DNA of 5,993 nt, taken from Kangiellaceae bacterium. Lineage in GTDB: Bacteria; Pseudomonadota; Gammaproteobacteria; Enterobacterales; Kangiellaceae. The stretch is taken from positions 1 through 5,993 of the forward strand of contig JASBTO010000121.1 in NCBI GenBank assembly GCA_030148365.1, in the 5' to 3' direction. This document shows, one piece after another, positions 1-5,619 of the stretch (within the stretch, counting starts at the first letter, position 1; each line of letters opens with the position of its first letter). A program made the translations under genes and the position numbers. The notes beneath the pieces are model-generated. The model was not told where the DNA came from, searched no databases, and saw only the letters and a program-made list of their open reading frames with translations.

Positions 1-154
1 GATGCTAATCCTGGCTCGATAAAATTACTCAAATCAATCTTCGAGTCACTTCATCGATATATTGTGTTACCAATCATCGACGCAAGTGCCCACACAGATT
101 GTCTTGCCAAATTGTTAAAGAACTTGTTGGCGAAGGACCTGCTCCGCTCAACGG
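1..154 (-). other. rRNA operon leader (upstream of 16S rRNA, which lies beyond the left edge)
   Basis: On the minus strand this stretch follows two strong promoters. It carries a boxA-like antitermination sequence followed by GACAATCTGTGTGGGCACT, which closely matches the leader of E. coli rRNA operons as I remember it. A short CCG/CGG hairpin with a 5-nt loop lies upstream of boxA (plus 143–153), where boxB sits in known leaders. The conserved 5' end of 16S rRNA (AGAGTTTGATC) is not present, so the mature 16S gene must begin left of position 1. The RNA is expected to be made, bound by Nus factors and trimmed by RNase III. The operon's gene order and copy number cannot be seen. Confidence is high for the leader identity and lower for its exact 5' end. 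Confidence 0.88.
112..124 (-). promoter_or_regulatory. boxA antitermination element of the rRNA leader
   Basis: The minus strand reads AGTTCTTTAACAA, against the E. coli rrn boxA TGCTCTTTAACAA. BoxA RNA binds NusB/NusE (S10) and nucleates the complex that lets RNA polymerase resist Rho on untranslated rRNA. The TGTGTGGG downstream (plus about 86–93) corresponds to the boxC-like part of E. coli leaders. Position and order relative to the two promoters fit. Confidence 0.9.
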
Positions 155-161
155 GGCGACA

Positions 162-189
162 ATTATAGTCGCCTCTTTTTCGATGTCAA
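162..189 (-). promoter_or_regulatory. rRNA promoter P2 (sigma-70, consensus)
   Basis: On the minus strand a perfect -35 TTGACA (plus 184–189) and a perfect -10 TATAAT (plus 162–167) are separated by 16 bp. Downstream of the -10 is a GC-rich discriminator (TGTCGCCCC), typical of stringently controlled rRNA promoters. A/T-rich tracts upstream of the -35 (plus 193–215) could act as an UP element. Transcription should start near plus 154–156. The -10 box lies between GGCGAC (plus 155–160) and GTCGCC (168–173), a perfect 6-bp inverted repeat. This promoter lies about 40 bp ahead of boxA. Confidence 0.88.
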
Positions 190-264
190 CCTGATTTTCG
201 CACCATCAGATTTTGACCTCGTTTGCCGCTGTGCGTTCCCGCTGTCAGCTGCAAAGTGAGGCGA

Positions 265-292
265 ATTATACGGCCTTTATTTCGCCTTGCAA
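265..292 (-). promoter_or_regulatory. rRNA promoter P1 (sigma-70) with upstream A/T-rich region
   Basis: On the minus strand a perfect -10 TATAAT (plus 265–270) is preceded by TTGCAA (plus 287–292) at 16 bp spacing; the -35 is a 4/6 match. The discriminator after the -10 is TCGCCTC, again GC-rich. An A/T-rich stretch on plus 294–325 occupies the UP-element position and contains the perfect inverted repeat AAGTTTC-T-GAAACTT (294–308). The placement about 100 bp upstream of P2 mirrors the P1/P2 arrangement of E. coli rRNA operons. The pssA stop codon lies only about 60 bp upstream. Confidence 0.78.
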
Positions 293-352
293 GAAGTTTC
301 TGAAACTTTTCTGACAAATATTTCAGTGGCATCGCAAGCCATTGAAAATCGG

Positions 353-1147
353 TCAGTTGTCACTATCGGACGAGGTTTCTGATGGTGCCGGCTTGCGTGC
401 CTGGCGCCGAGCCCGCCGGTCAGCACGGATATCCTTCAGCCGACGCAGGGTCAACACCGGCCCGGAGAGTGCATAGAGGCTGAATCCCACGAACAGGACA
501 ATAGGCGGATCCCAGGCAATGAGCGCAAAGATAATCACCAGAGCCAGAATGGCCATAAACGGCACTCGCCCTTTCCAGTCGACTTCCTTGAAGCTGGAGT
601 ACCGGAAATTGCTGACCATCAGCAATCCGGCGACCATCACCAGCACCGAGAAGGGAACCGCGTAATAGAGGCCATCCCACCCGTAATCGACACCCAGCCA
701 GACAAGTCCCGCACAGATGGCCGCCGCGGACGGACTTGCCAACCCCTGGAAATAGCGCTTGTCGGCAGTGCCAACCTGAGTATTAAAGCGCGCCAGTCGC
801 AGGGCGCCACTTGCCACATATATAAAAGCTGCTATCCAACCGAACTTGCCGGCATCATGCAATGACCAGTTATAGACCACCACAGCAGGGGCAACGGCAA
901 AGGCCACCATGTCCGCCAGACTGTCGTACTCGGCGCCGAAGTCGGACTGTGTGCCGGTCATTCTGGCAATCCGCCCATCCAGGCCATCCATAATCATCGC
1001 TATAAAGATGGCAATAGCCGCATAATCAAAATGACCACTCATGGAGGCGACTATTGCGTAAAAGCCCGCGAAAAGCCCGCCGGTGGTCAATAAATTAGGT
1101 AACAAATAGAAGCCGCGGCGACGCGGCTTTTTCCGATAATCGCTCAT
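353..1147 (-). CDS. pssA: CDP-diacylglycerol–serine O-phosphatidyltransferase (type II phosphatidylserine synthase)
   Basis: This inner-membrane enzyme makes phosphatidylserine and CMP from CDP-diacylglycerol and L-serine, the committed step toward phosphatidylethanolamine. The 264-residue protein carries the complete CDP-alcohol phosphotransferase signature, with D54, D57-G58, A61-R62, G71, D75 and D79. These aspartates bind the catalytic metals in the family. The SGALRLARFN stretch around residue 113–122 and FQGLASPSAAA further on are typical of PssA rather than PgsA. About eight hydrophobic segments follow a basic N-terminus (RKKPRRR), and the tail is highly basic and then acidic. It belongs to the Pseudomonas/Bacillus type, not the phospholipase-D-like E. 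coli PssA. The ATG start is chosen from family length; the upstream GGACGGG is a weak ribosome site. The gene points toward the rRNA operon with no clear terminator after it. No sigma-70 promoter stands out upstream. Confidence 0.93.
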   Translation of the reverse strand: MSDYRKKPRRRGFYLLPNLLTTGGLFAGFYAIVASMSGHFDYAAIAIFIAMIMDGLDGRIARMTGTQSDFGAEYDSLADMVAFAVAPAVVVYNWSLHDAGKFGWIAAFIYVASGALRLARFNTQVGTADKRYFQGLASPSAAAICAGLVWLGVDYGWDGLYYAVPFSVLVMVAGLLMVSNFRYSSFKEVDWKGRVPFMAILALVIIFALIAWDPPIVLFVGFSLYALSGPVLTLRRLKDIRADRRARRQARKPAPSETSSDSDN

Positions 1148-1271
1148 ACCCGTCCAGGTTACTGATAAATCAGAGTTGTATCGTAAGTGAATGGCCCTAA
1201 AATACCATAGATGATGTCCAGTCCGATAATTTTAGCGCGCTGTGGTCCGACAGCCAGACCTGGAAGTCCTG

Positions 1272-1296
1272 TTGACAGCCAAGGCTATTCTGTCAA
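1272..1296. repeat. Inverted repeat TTGACAG-N11-CTGTCAA
   Basis: Perfect 7-bp arms at 1272–1278 and 1290–1296 have an 11-bp gap that itself contains AGCC-AA-GGCT (1277–1286). The left arm contains a TTGACA hexamer that could be the -35 of the DUF3579 gene, so the dyad could be an operator for a dimeric regulator. It could equally form an RNA hairpin if transcription starts further upstream. The arms are plain to see; any function is inferred. Confidence 0.5.
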
Positions 1297-1300
1297 GATA

Positions 1301-1316
1301 CGCGCCTCTAGGCGCG
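1301..1316. repeat. GC-rich palindrome CGCGCCTCTAGGCGCG
   Basis: A perfect 7-bp inverted repeat with a 2-nt centre begins four bases after the preceding dyad and ends about 46 bp before the DUF3579 start codon. No T-tract follows on either strand, so it is not a standard intrinsic terminator. It may be an operator or a leader hairpin. Confidence 0.45.
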
Positions 1317-1362
1317 GCAAGCGTCGTAATCGCCCACCTCAACCCGGGATTTCTTGAAAATC

Positions 1363-1659
1363 ATGAAGGTTAATCCAGACGACAGCCACCTGCTCATAAA
1401 AGGAATTACCGAGTCAGGTAACAGCTTCCGTCCCAGCGACTGGGCGGAACGTATGTGCGGCGCGCTCTGCACTTTTCGCAATCGACGTATGTATTACTCG
1501 CCGTTATTGCGTCCTGCCGTTGTCGATGGAATAAAATCTGTGATCATGTACCGGTCTTTGGAAACTCAACACCCTGACCTGTACCGACAGTTGCTAGAAT
1601 TCGCTAAAACTAATAAATTACAAATGGAAACTCTGGAGGGAGCGACAGAAAAAGCCTAA
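1363..1659 (+). CDS. DUF3579 family protein of unknown function
   Basis: A 98-residue cytoplasmic protein with no signal peptide or membrane segment. The hallmark of the DUF3579 family is visible: a lead strand-like LLIKGITESG, then FRPSDWAER (22–30), YSPLLRP (45–51), VDGIKSV (54–60), and a helical C-terminal half with LYRQLLEFAKTNKL. The family is a small domain widespread in beta- and gammaproteobacteria, and I know of no established function. An in-frame TTG at 1354 with GGGA four bases upstream would add three residues (MKI). The ATG is preferred because ATG is the commoner start, but neither has a good ribosome site. It is followed after 60 bp by the DUF4124 gene on the same strand, probably co-transcribed. 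The stop codon overlaps no other gene. Confidence 0.82.
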   Translation: MKVNPDDSHLLIKGITESGNSFRPSDWAERMCGALCTFRNRRMYYSPLLRPAVVDGIKSVIMYRSLETQHPDLYRQLLEFAKTNKLQMETLEGATEKA

Positions 1660-1719
1660 AAAGGCGAGCCCTGTCGCGTCTGATATGACACGACTGACGC
1701 ACTTAAAGGTAACCACCCA

Positions 1720-2175
1720 ATGAAACACGGAATCATCCTCTTTACCGGGCTTATTCTGGCCTGGACAATGACGGCGAATGCCGACGACAAGAAAACCACC
1801 TATAAGTGGCATGACAGTAACGGGGTGATTCAATATACCCAGACGCCACCGGCTGATGGTATCAGCTACCAGGTGATATCGATCAAGACCAATGCGCCTC
1901 AACCCTCTTCGTCTTCCGGCGGCGGCAACTCCGGCCAGAATTCAGCAGTTGATAGTGGCGAGGCTGGCCAGCCCGAGAAGCTGGCGGTTAAGACAGAAGC
2001 GGAGCGAAAGAAAAAGAATTGCGAAATTTCCCGGCAAAACCTCGCCACCCTGACCAACATTGCCCGGATCCGGGTACCCGGTGAAAACGGCAGTACGCGG
2101 TTGCTGACCGATGAGGAAAGGGCTGCAAAGCTGAAGGACACCGAAGAGCAGATCAAGGAAAACTGCGGCTCGTAG
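1720..2175 (+). CDS. Exported DUF4124-domain protein
   Basis: A 151-residue protein with an N-terminal signal peptide: a Lys-His start, a hydrophobic core at residues 5–17, and an A-N-A cleavage site before Asp22. It therefore probably acts in the periplasm. Residues 28–44 (YKWHDSNGVIQYTQTPP) match the short DUF4124 domain, a beta-rich unit common in proteobacterial envelope proteins and without an assigned reaction. A low-complexity Ser/Gly/Asn linker (about 60–85) leads to a charged helical C-terminal region with NCEISRQNLATL, RIRV and LTDEERAAKLKDTEEQIKENC. It has only two cysteines after the signal, C101 and C149, which could form a disulfide. AAAGGT lies 9 bases before the ATG. It is the last gene before a strong terminator shared with clpB. 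The function is unknown. Confidence 0.85.
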   Translation: MKHGIILFTGLILAWTMTANADDKKTTYKWHDSNGVIQYTQTPPADGISYQVISIKTNAPQPSSSSGGGNSGQNSAVDSGEAGQPEKLAVKTEAERKKKNCEISRQNLATLTNIARIRVPGENGSTRLLTDEERAAKLKDTEEQIKENCGS

Positions 2176-2197
2176 TCCTTGAAGCACACTCGCTAAT

Positions 2198-2228
2198 CCA
2201 AAAAGCCTGGCAGTGCCAGGCTTTTTGG
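2198..2228. terminator. Bidirectional intrinsic terminator between the DUF4124 gene and clpB
   Basis: A perfect 14-bp stem (arms 2198–2211 and 2215–2228) with a 3-nt loop. The GCCTGGC/GCCAGGC core is flanked by A5 on one side and T5 on the other, so a U-tract follows the hairpin whichever strand is read. It starts 22 nt after the DUF4124 stop and 33 nt after the clpB stop, as expected for convergent genes sharing one terminator. Confidence 0.93.
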
Positions 2229-2261
2229 TTTCAGCCTCTGAGCGGGACTTTCACCTCTCCT

Positions 2262-4838
2262 TCAGGCTTTGGAAAAGACCAGTTCGCTATCCTGCAACTT
2301 CACCCTGATTTTTTCGCCACTGACAAACTTACCGGACAGTATCGCTTCGGCCAGGGGGTTTTCCAGCAGCCTTTGCATGGTCCTTTTCAGCGGACGGGCT
2401 CCATACACCGGGTCATAGCCGGTATCGGAGACATGGTCGAGCGCCTCATCGGTCAGCTCAAGAGATAACCCGTTCTGTTCCAGCCGCTCATTGAGTTGTT
2501 GCAACTGCAACACTGCGATCTGACGCACATGGCTCCTTTCCAAAGCATGGAAAATCACAGTCTCATCAATCCGGTTGATAAATTCCGGCCGAAAGAAATT
2601 ACCGATTAATTCCATCAACTGGGCTTTCAGATCAGGTTTCTTGTCTTTGCCCGCTGCCGCCTGAATCAAATCCGAGCCCAGGTTGGAGGTCATTACAATT
2701 ACCGTGTTCCGAAAATCCACTGTCCGTCCCTGACCATCGGTCAGTCGCCCGTCCTCAAGGACCTGCAAAAGGATATTGAACACATCGGGGTGCGCTTTCT
2801 CCACCTCATCCAGCAAAATGACCGAGTAAGGTTTACGCCGCACTGCTTCGGTGAGATAGCCACCTTCTTCATAGCCGACGTAGCCTGGCGGCGCGCCAAC
2901 CAGCCGTGAAACGGCATGGCGCTCCATGAATTCCGACATGTCGACCCTCACCATGGCATCCTCGCTGTCGAACAGGAATGCTGCCAGTGCTTTGCACAGT
3001 TCCGTCTTGCCGACACCGGTCGGCCCGAGAAACAGGAAAGAACCGTTCGGGCGCCGCGGATCCGAGAGGCCGGCACGGGCGCGGCGGATAGCATTGGCCA
3101 CGGAAGATACCGCTTCTTCCTGACCAATGACGCGCTGGTGCAACGCATCTTCGATGTGGAGCAACTTGTCTTTCTCGCCCTGCAGCATTTTTGCAACCGG
3201 GATACCGGTCCAGGCTGAAACCACTTCCGCGATTTCCACTTCAGTCACATTATTGCGCAGCAACTGGGTTTCGCGGGTTTCAGCCACGGAGGCTGATTCG
3301 AGCTGTTTTTCCAGTTCCGGAATACGGCCATACTGAAGCTCGGACATGCGGGCGAGATCGCCAGTACGGTGGGCGGCTTCCAGTTCGGTCCGGGCCTTGT
3401 CCAAATCAGCCTTGATCGATTGAGTGCCCTGCACCGCGGCCTTTTCCGCAACCCAGATTTCATCCAGTCCGGCGTATTCTTTTTCCAGTTCTCCAATTTC
3501 CTGCTCAAGATCCCTGAGTCTTGACCGAGACGATTTATCCGATTCTTTTTTCAGAGCCTCGCGCTGTATTTTCAACTGGATCAAGCGGCGATCGAGCTTG
3601 TCCATGGCTTCCGGTTTGGAGTCAATTTCCATGCGAATACGGCTGGCCGCCTCGTCAATCAAATCAATCGCCTTGTCCGGCAATTGGCGGTCCGTAATAT
3701 AACGTTGCGAAAGCGTGGTCGCTGCTACAATCGCCGGGTCGGTAATCTCAACGCCGTGGTGAACCTCGTAACGCTCCTTTAGGCCACGCAGAATGGCAAT
3801 CGTGTCCTCGGTTGTCGGCTCCTCCACCAGCACTTTCTGGAAGCGTCTTTCCAGCGCGGCATCCTTTTCCACGTATTTGCGGTACTCATCCAGGGTGGTT
3901 GCCCCCACGCAATGCAACTCGCCTCGCGCCAACGCGGGCTTGAGCATATTGCCGGCATCCATCGCGCCTTCGGCCTTGCCCGCACCGACCATGGTATGGA
4001 GTTCATCGATGAACAGGATTATCTGCCCTTCCTGATGGGACAGCTCCTTTAAAACGGCCTTGAGCCGTTCTTCAAATTCGCCGCGAAACTTGGCGCCGGC
4101 AATCAGGGCGCCCATGTCCAGGGAAAGCACCCGTTTGTTCTTGAGACCCTCCGGAACTTCACCATTGATGACGCGCTGCGCGAGACCTTCGACAATGGCG
4201 GTCTTGCCCACACCCGGCGCGCCTATCAGGACCGGATTATTCTTGCTGCGCCGCTGCAAAACCTGGATGCACCGGCGGATTTCGTCGTCGCGACCAATCA
4301 CCGGATCCAGCTTGCCCTGCTCGGCCCGCTCTGTGAGATCGATTGTGTACTTGTCGAGCGCCTGCCGCTGATCCTCCGCCCCCGGATCAGTGACGCCCTG
4401 CCCCCCACGGACTTCGTCGATCGCAGCTTCCAGTGCCTTTTGATTGGCACCAGCCTGTCCCAGGATCTTGCCAAGTTCCCCCTTGTCCTGTGCCGCTGCC
4501 AGAATAAAGAGTTCGCTGGTTATGTACTGATCCTGGCGCTCCTGTGCGAGCTTGTCGCAAATATTGAGCAACCGTGCCAGAGAATTGGAAACATGGACTT
4601 CGCCGGCGCTGCCGGAGACTTGCGGCAAGCGGCCCAGAGCCTCTTCCAGCTGCGCCGCCAGAGCTGCCAGATTGACGCCGGCTTTTGTCATCAGGGGTCG
4701 TGCGCTGCCGCCTTCCTGATTCAGCAATGCCAACATCAGGTGCACTGGCTCAATAAACTGGTGATCACGACCAATCGCCAACGACTGGGCATCAGACAGG
4801 GCCAGTTGGAATTTGCTGGTAAGTTTGTCCATTCGCAT
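2262..4838 (-). CDS. clpB: ATP-dependent disaggregase ClpB (Hsp100)
   Basis: A hexameric cytoplasmic AAA+ chaperone that extracts polypeptides from aggregates with DnaK/DnaJ/GrpE. At 858 residues it is full length. An N-terminal Clp repeat domain (about 1–145) precedes the first AAA+ domain with Walker A GAPGVGKT (206–213), pore loop GAKFRG (248–253, Phe251 where E. coli has Tyr), Walker B FIDE (276–279) and arginine fingers R331/R332. A charged coiled-coil middle domain follows (about 410–525). The second AAA+ domain has GPTGVGKT (605–612), pore Tyr653, Walker B LLDE (675–678), R756 and sensor-2 GAR (813–815). No ClpP-binding IGF/IGL loop is apparent, as expected for ClpB. The first ATG is preferred because AGGAG lies 7 nt upstream. 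A sigma-32 promoter lies immediately upstream. Val149, the GTG internal start in E. coli, is GTC here. Confidence 0.98.
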   Translation of the reverse strand: MRMDKLTSKFQLALSDAQSLAIGRDHQFIEPVHLMLALLNQEGGSARPLMTKAGVNLAALAAQLEEALGRLPQVSGSAGEVHVSNSLARLLNICDKLAQERQDQYITSELFILAAAQDKGELGKILGQAGANQKALEAAIDEVRGGQGVTDPGAEDQRQALDKYTIDLTERAEQGKLDPVIGRDDEIRRCIQVLQRRSKNNPVLIGAPGVGKTAIVEGLAQRVINGEVPEGLKNKRVLSLDMGALIAGAKFRGEFEERLKAVLKELSHQEGQIILFIDELHTMVGAGKAEGAMDAGNMLKPALARGELHCVGATTLDEYRKYVEKDAALERRFQKVLVEEPTTEDTIAILRGLKERYEVHHGVEITDPAIVAATTLSQRYITDRQLPDKAIDLIDEAASRIRMEIDSKPEAMDKLDRRLIQLKIQREALKKESDKSSRSRLRDLEQEIGELEKEYAGLDEIWVAEKAAVQGTQSIKADLDKARTELEAAHRTGDLARMSELQYGRIPELEKQLESASVAETRETQLLRNNVTEVEIAEVVSAWTGIPVAKMLQGEKDKLLHIEDALHQRVIGQEEAVSSVANAIRRARAGLSDPRRPNGSFLFLGPTGVGKTELCKALAAFLFDSEDAMVRVDMSEFMERHAVSRLVGAPPGYVGYEEGGYLTEAVRRKPYSVILLDEVEKAHPDVFNILLQVLEDGRLTDGQGRTVDFRNTVIVMTSNLGSDLIQAAAGKDKKPDLKAQLMELIGNFFRPEFINRIDETVIFHALERSHVRQIAVLQLQQLNERLEQNGLSLELTDEALDHVSDTGYDPVYGARPLKRTMQRLLENPLAEAILSGKFVSGEKIRVKLQDSELVFSKA

Positions 4839-4845
4839 AACAAGA

Positions 4846-4850
4846 CTCCT
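4846..4850 (-). promoter_or_regulatory. Ribosome binding site of clpB
   Basis: The minus strand reads AGGAG with 7 nt to the ATG at 4838. This sets the start at the first of two nearby ATGs (codons 1 and 3). Four bases before it ends a potential stem of GGCGCC (plus 4866–4871) with GGCGCC (plus 4853–4858) around a 7-nt loop, so the clpB 5' leader may be structured. Confidence 0.8.
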
Positions 4851-4892
4851 GAGGCGCCCTGTGCCGGCGCCGGAATTAAAGGCCTGTCAGTA

Positions 4893-4920
4893 AAATGCGG
4901 GCTCAGGCCCTTTTTTCAAG
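4893..4920 (-). promoter_or_regulatory. Heat-shock (sigma-32/RpoH) promoter of clpB
   Basis: On the minus strand CTTGAAA (plus 4914–4920) is followed after 13 bp by CCGCATTT (plus 4893–4900). This is close to the sigma-32 consensus of CTTGAAA and CCCCATNT, with one mismatch in the second element. The -35 is preceded by TCC, extending the match to the CCCTTGAA form. Transcription would start near plus 4880–4886, leaving a leader of about 45 nt. The -35 is made of the last codons of the upstream acyltransferase gene (Leu-Glu-Lys), and that gene's stop codon falls within the spacer. The position is as expected for a heat-shock chaperone gene. Confidence 0.85.
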
Positions 4921-5619
4921 GGATTTACGGCGGCCCACCAGCAACTCGCCAAAGTGCAGATGAAAGGCCTTGTCCCCGAACGGTGCCGGTGGCAGTTTCG
5001 GAAACACCGTCAGCCGGGTGCGGGCGCGAAGAAACAGCGCTTTGAAAATGCTGCCCTGGCCGCGAATGCCGGTGATACGAACCGGGATGACCGGGCAACC
5101 GGACAGCGCGGACAGCCGTCCGAGGCCCGGCTTGATCAGGGCACTGGATTCCGAATCCAGGTGGATGCGGCCGTGGGGAAACAGCGCCACGACTTTGCCA
5201 TCCTTGAGGGCCTTGATGGCATGACGAAAAGCCTTGTCCGGCCGGCCCTTCCGATCGACCGGAATACAGCCGGTCGCCCGAAAAAGCCAGGTAAGTCCGA
5301 ACCGGTGATATTCCTCGGTAGCGATCATGAAGTGCAGCGGCCGACGGCTGGCGGCGACCAGCAGTAGCGGGTCGAGCCCGGATACGTGATTACTGGCCAG
5401 TAGAACTCCACCGGTCTCGGGCAAATAGATCTGTTCACAGTCAAGACGATGAAACTTTCGGCAATAAAGCCGGTTTATGCCGTCTATCCAGTTAATCAGC
5501 AGGTTGCCCCAGTCGACCTCATTGTGTCGCCGTCCCAGCCACAGCAACCACGCCAGCGTCATGACAGTCAGGGCGATCGCGCCTAACCACGGCCAGTTGT
5601 TCAGAAAAAACTCAGGCAT
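4903..5619 (-). CDS. PlsC-like lysophospholipid/1-acylglycerol-3-phosphate acyltransferase family protein
   Basis: A probable inner-membrane acyltransferase of the PlsC (LPLAT) superfamily; the acceptor is not certain. From the ATG it has 238 residues. There is one clear N-terminal membrane helix (about 12–29), then motif I NHVSGLD (77–83, catalytic His78 and Asp83), motif II GCIPVDR (117–123), motif III FPHGR (147–151) and motif IV CPVIPV (175–180). Motif III normally reads FPEG; here the Glu is His149 (CAC), so acceptor binding may differ. The ATG at 5619 overlaps the pgeF stop as ATGCCTGA, suggesting translational coupling. An in-frame TTG at 5634 would add five residues and a longer overlap; neither has a strong ribosome site. 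The 3' end carries the clpB heat-shock promoter. In E. coli the gene between pgeF and clpB is absent, so this is an addition to the usual arrangement. Confidence 0.88.
   Translation of the reverse strand: MPEFFLNNWPWLGAIALTVMTLAWLLWLGRRHNEVDWGNLLINWIDGINRLYCRKFHRLDCEQIYLPETGGVLLASNHVSGLDPLLLVAASRRPLHFMIATEEYHRFGLTWLFRATGCIPVDRKGRPDKAFRHAIKALKDGKVVALFPHGRIHLDSESSALIKPGLGRLSALSGCPVIPVRITGIRGQGSIFKALFLRARTRLTVFPKLPPAPFGDKAFHLHFGELLVGRRKSLEKRA

Larger units (their letters stand above)
1148..1362. other. Divergent intergenic region between pssA and the DUF3579 gene
   Basis: About 215 bp with no credible coding sequence. It should hold promoters for pssA (minus) and for the small-gene pair (plus). 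The best plus-strand candidate is TTGACA at 1272–1277 with a poor -10 (CAAGAT, 1294–1299) at 16 bp. For pssA only isolated A/T-rich hexamers such as TAAAAT (minus, plus about 1229–1234) are seen, without a matching -35. Two adjacent inverted repeats lie at 1272–1316. The octamer GACAGCCA occurs twice, at 1249–1256 and 1274–1281. Confidence 0.6.

Noticed and set aside
1..60. Start of the 16S rRNA gene within the window
   Set aside because: The conserved 16S 5' sequence (AGAGTTTGATC and GGCTCAG) is not found on the minus strand before the edge; only leader sequence is present.
1591..1616. TTGCTA…TAATAA inside the DUF3579 gene as a promoter for the DUF4124 gene
   Set aside because: The spacer would be only 14 bp and both hexamers are imperfect; A/T-rich codons explain it.
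1673..1694. Imperfect hairpin GTCGCGTC…GACACGAC between the two small genes as an internal terminator
   Set aside because: It has one mismatch, a weak stem and no U-tract. It more likely is chance or at most a minor mRNA structure, so the two genes are treated as one unit.
4440..5045. Long plus-strand open frame (201 codons) opposite the clpB 5' end and the acyltransferase 3' end
   Set aside because: It lies antisense to well-conserved ClpB and PlsC-like coding sequence, crosses the clpB promoter and start, and its translation has no recognisable domain. It is a shadow of the codon use on the other strand.
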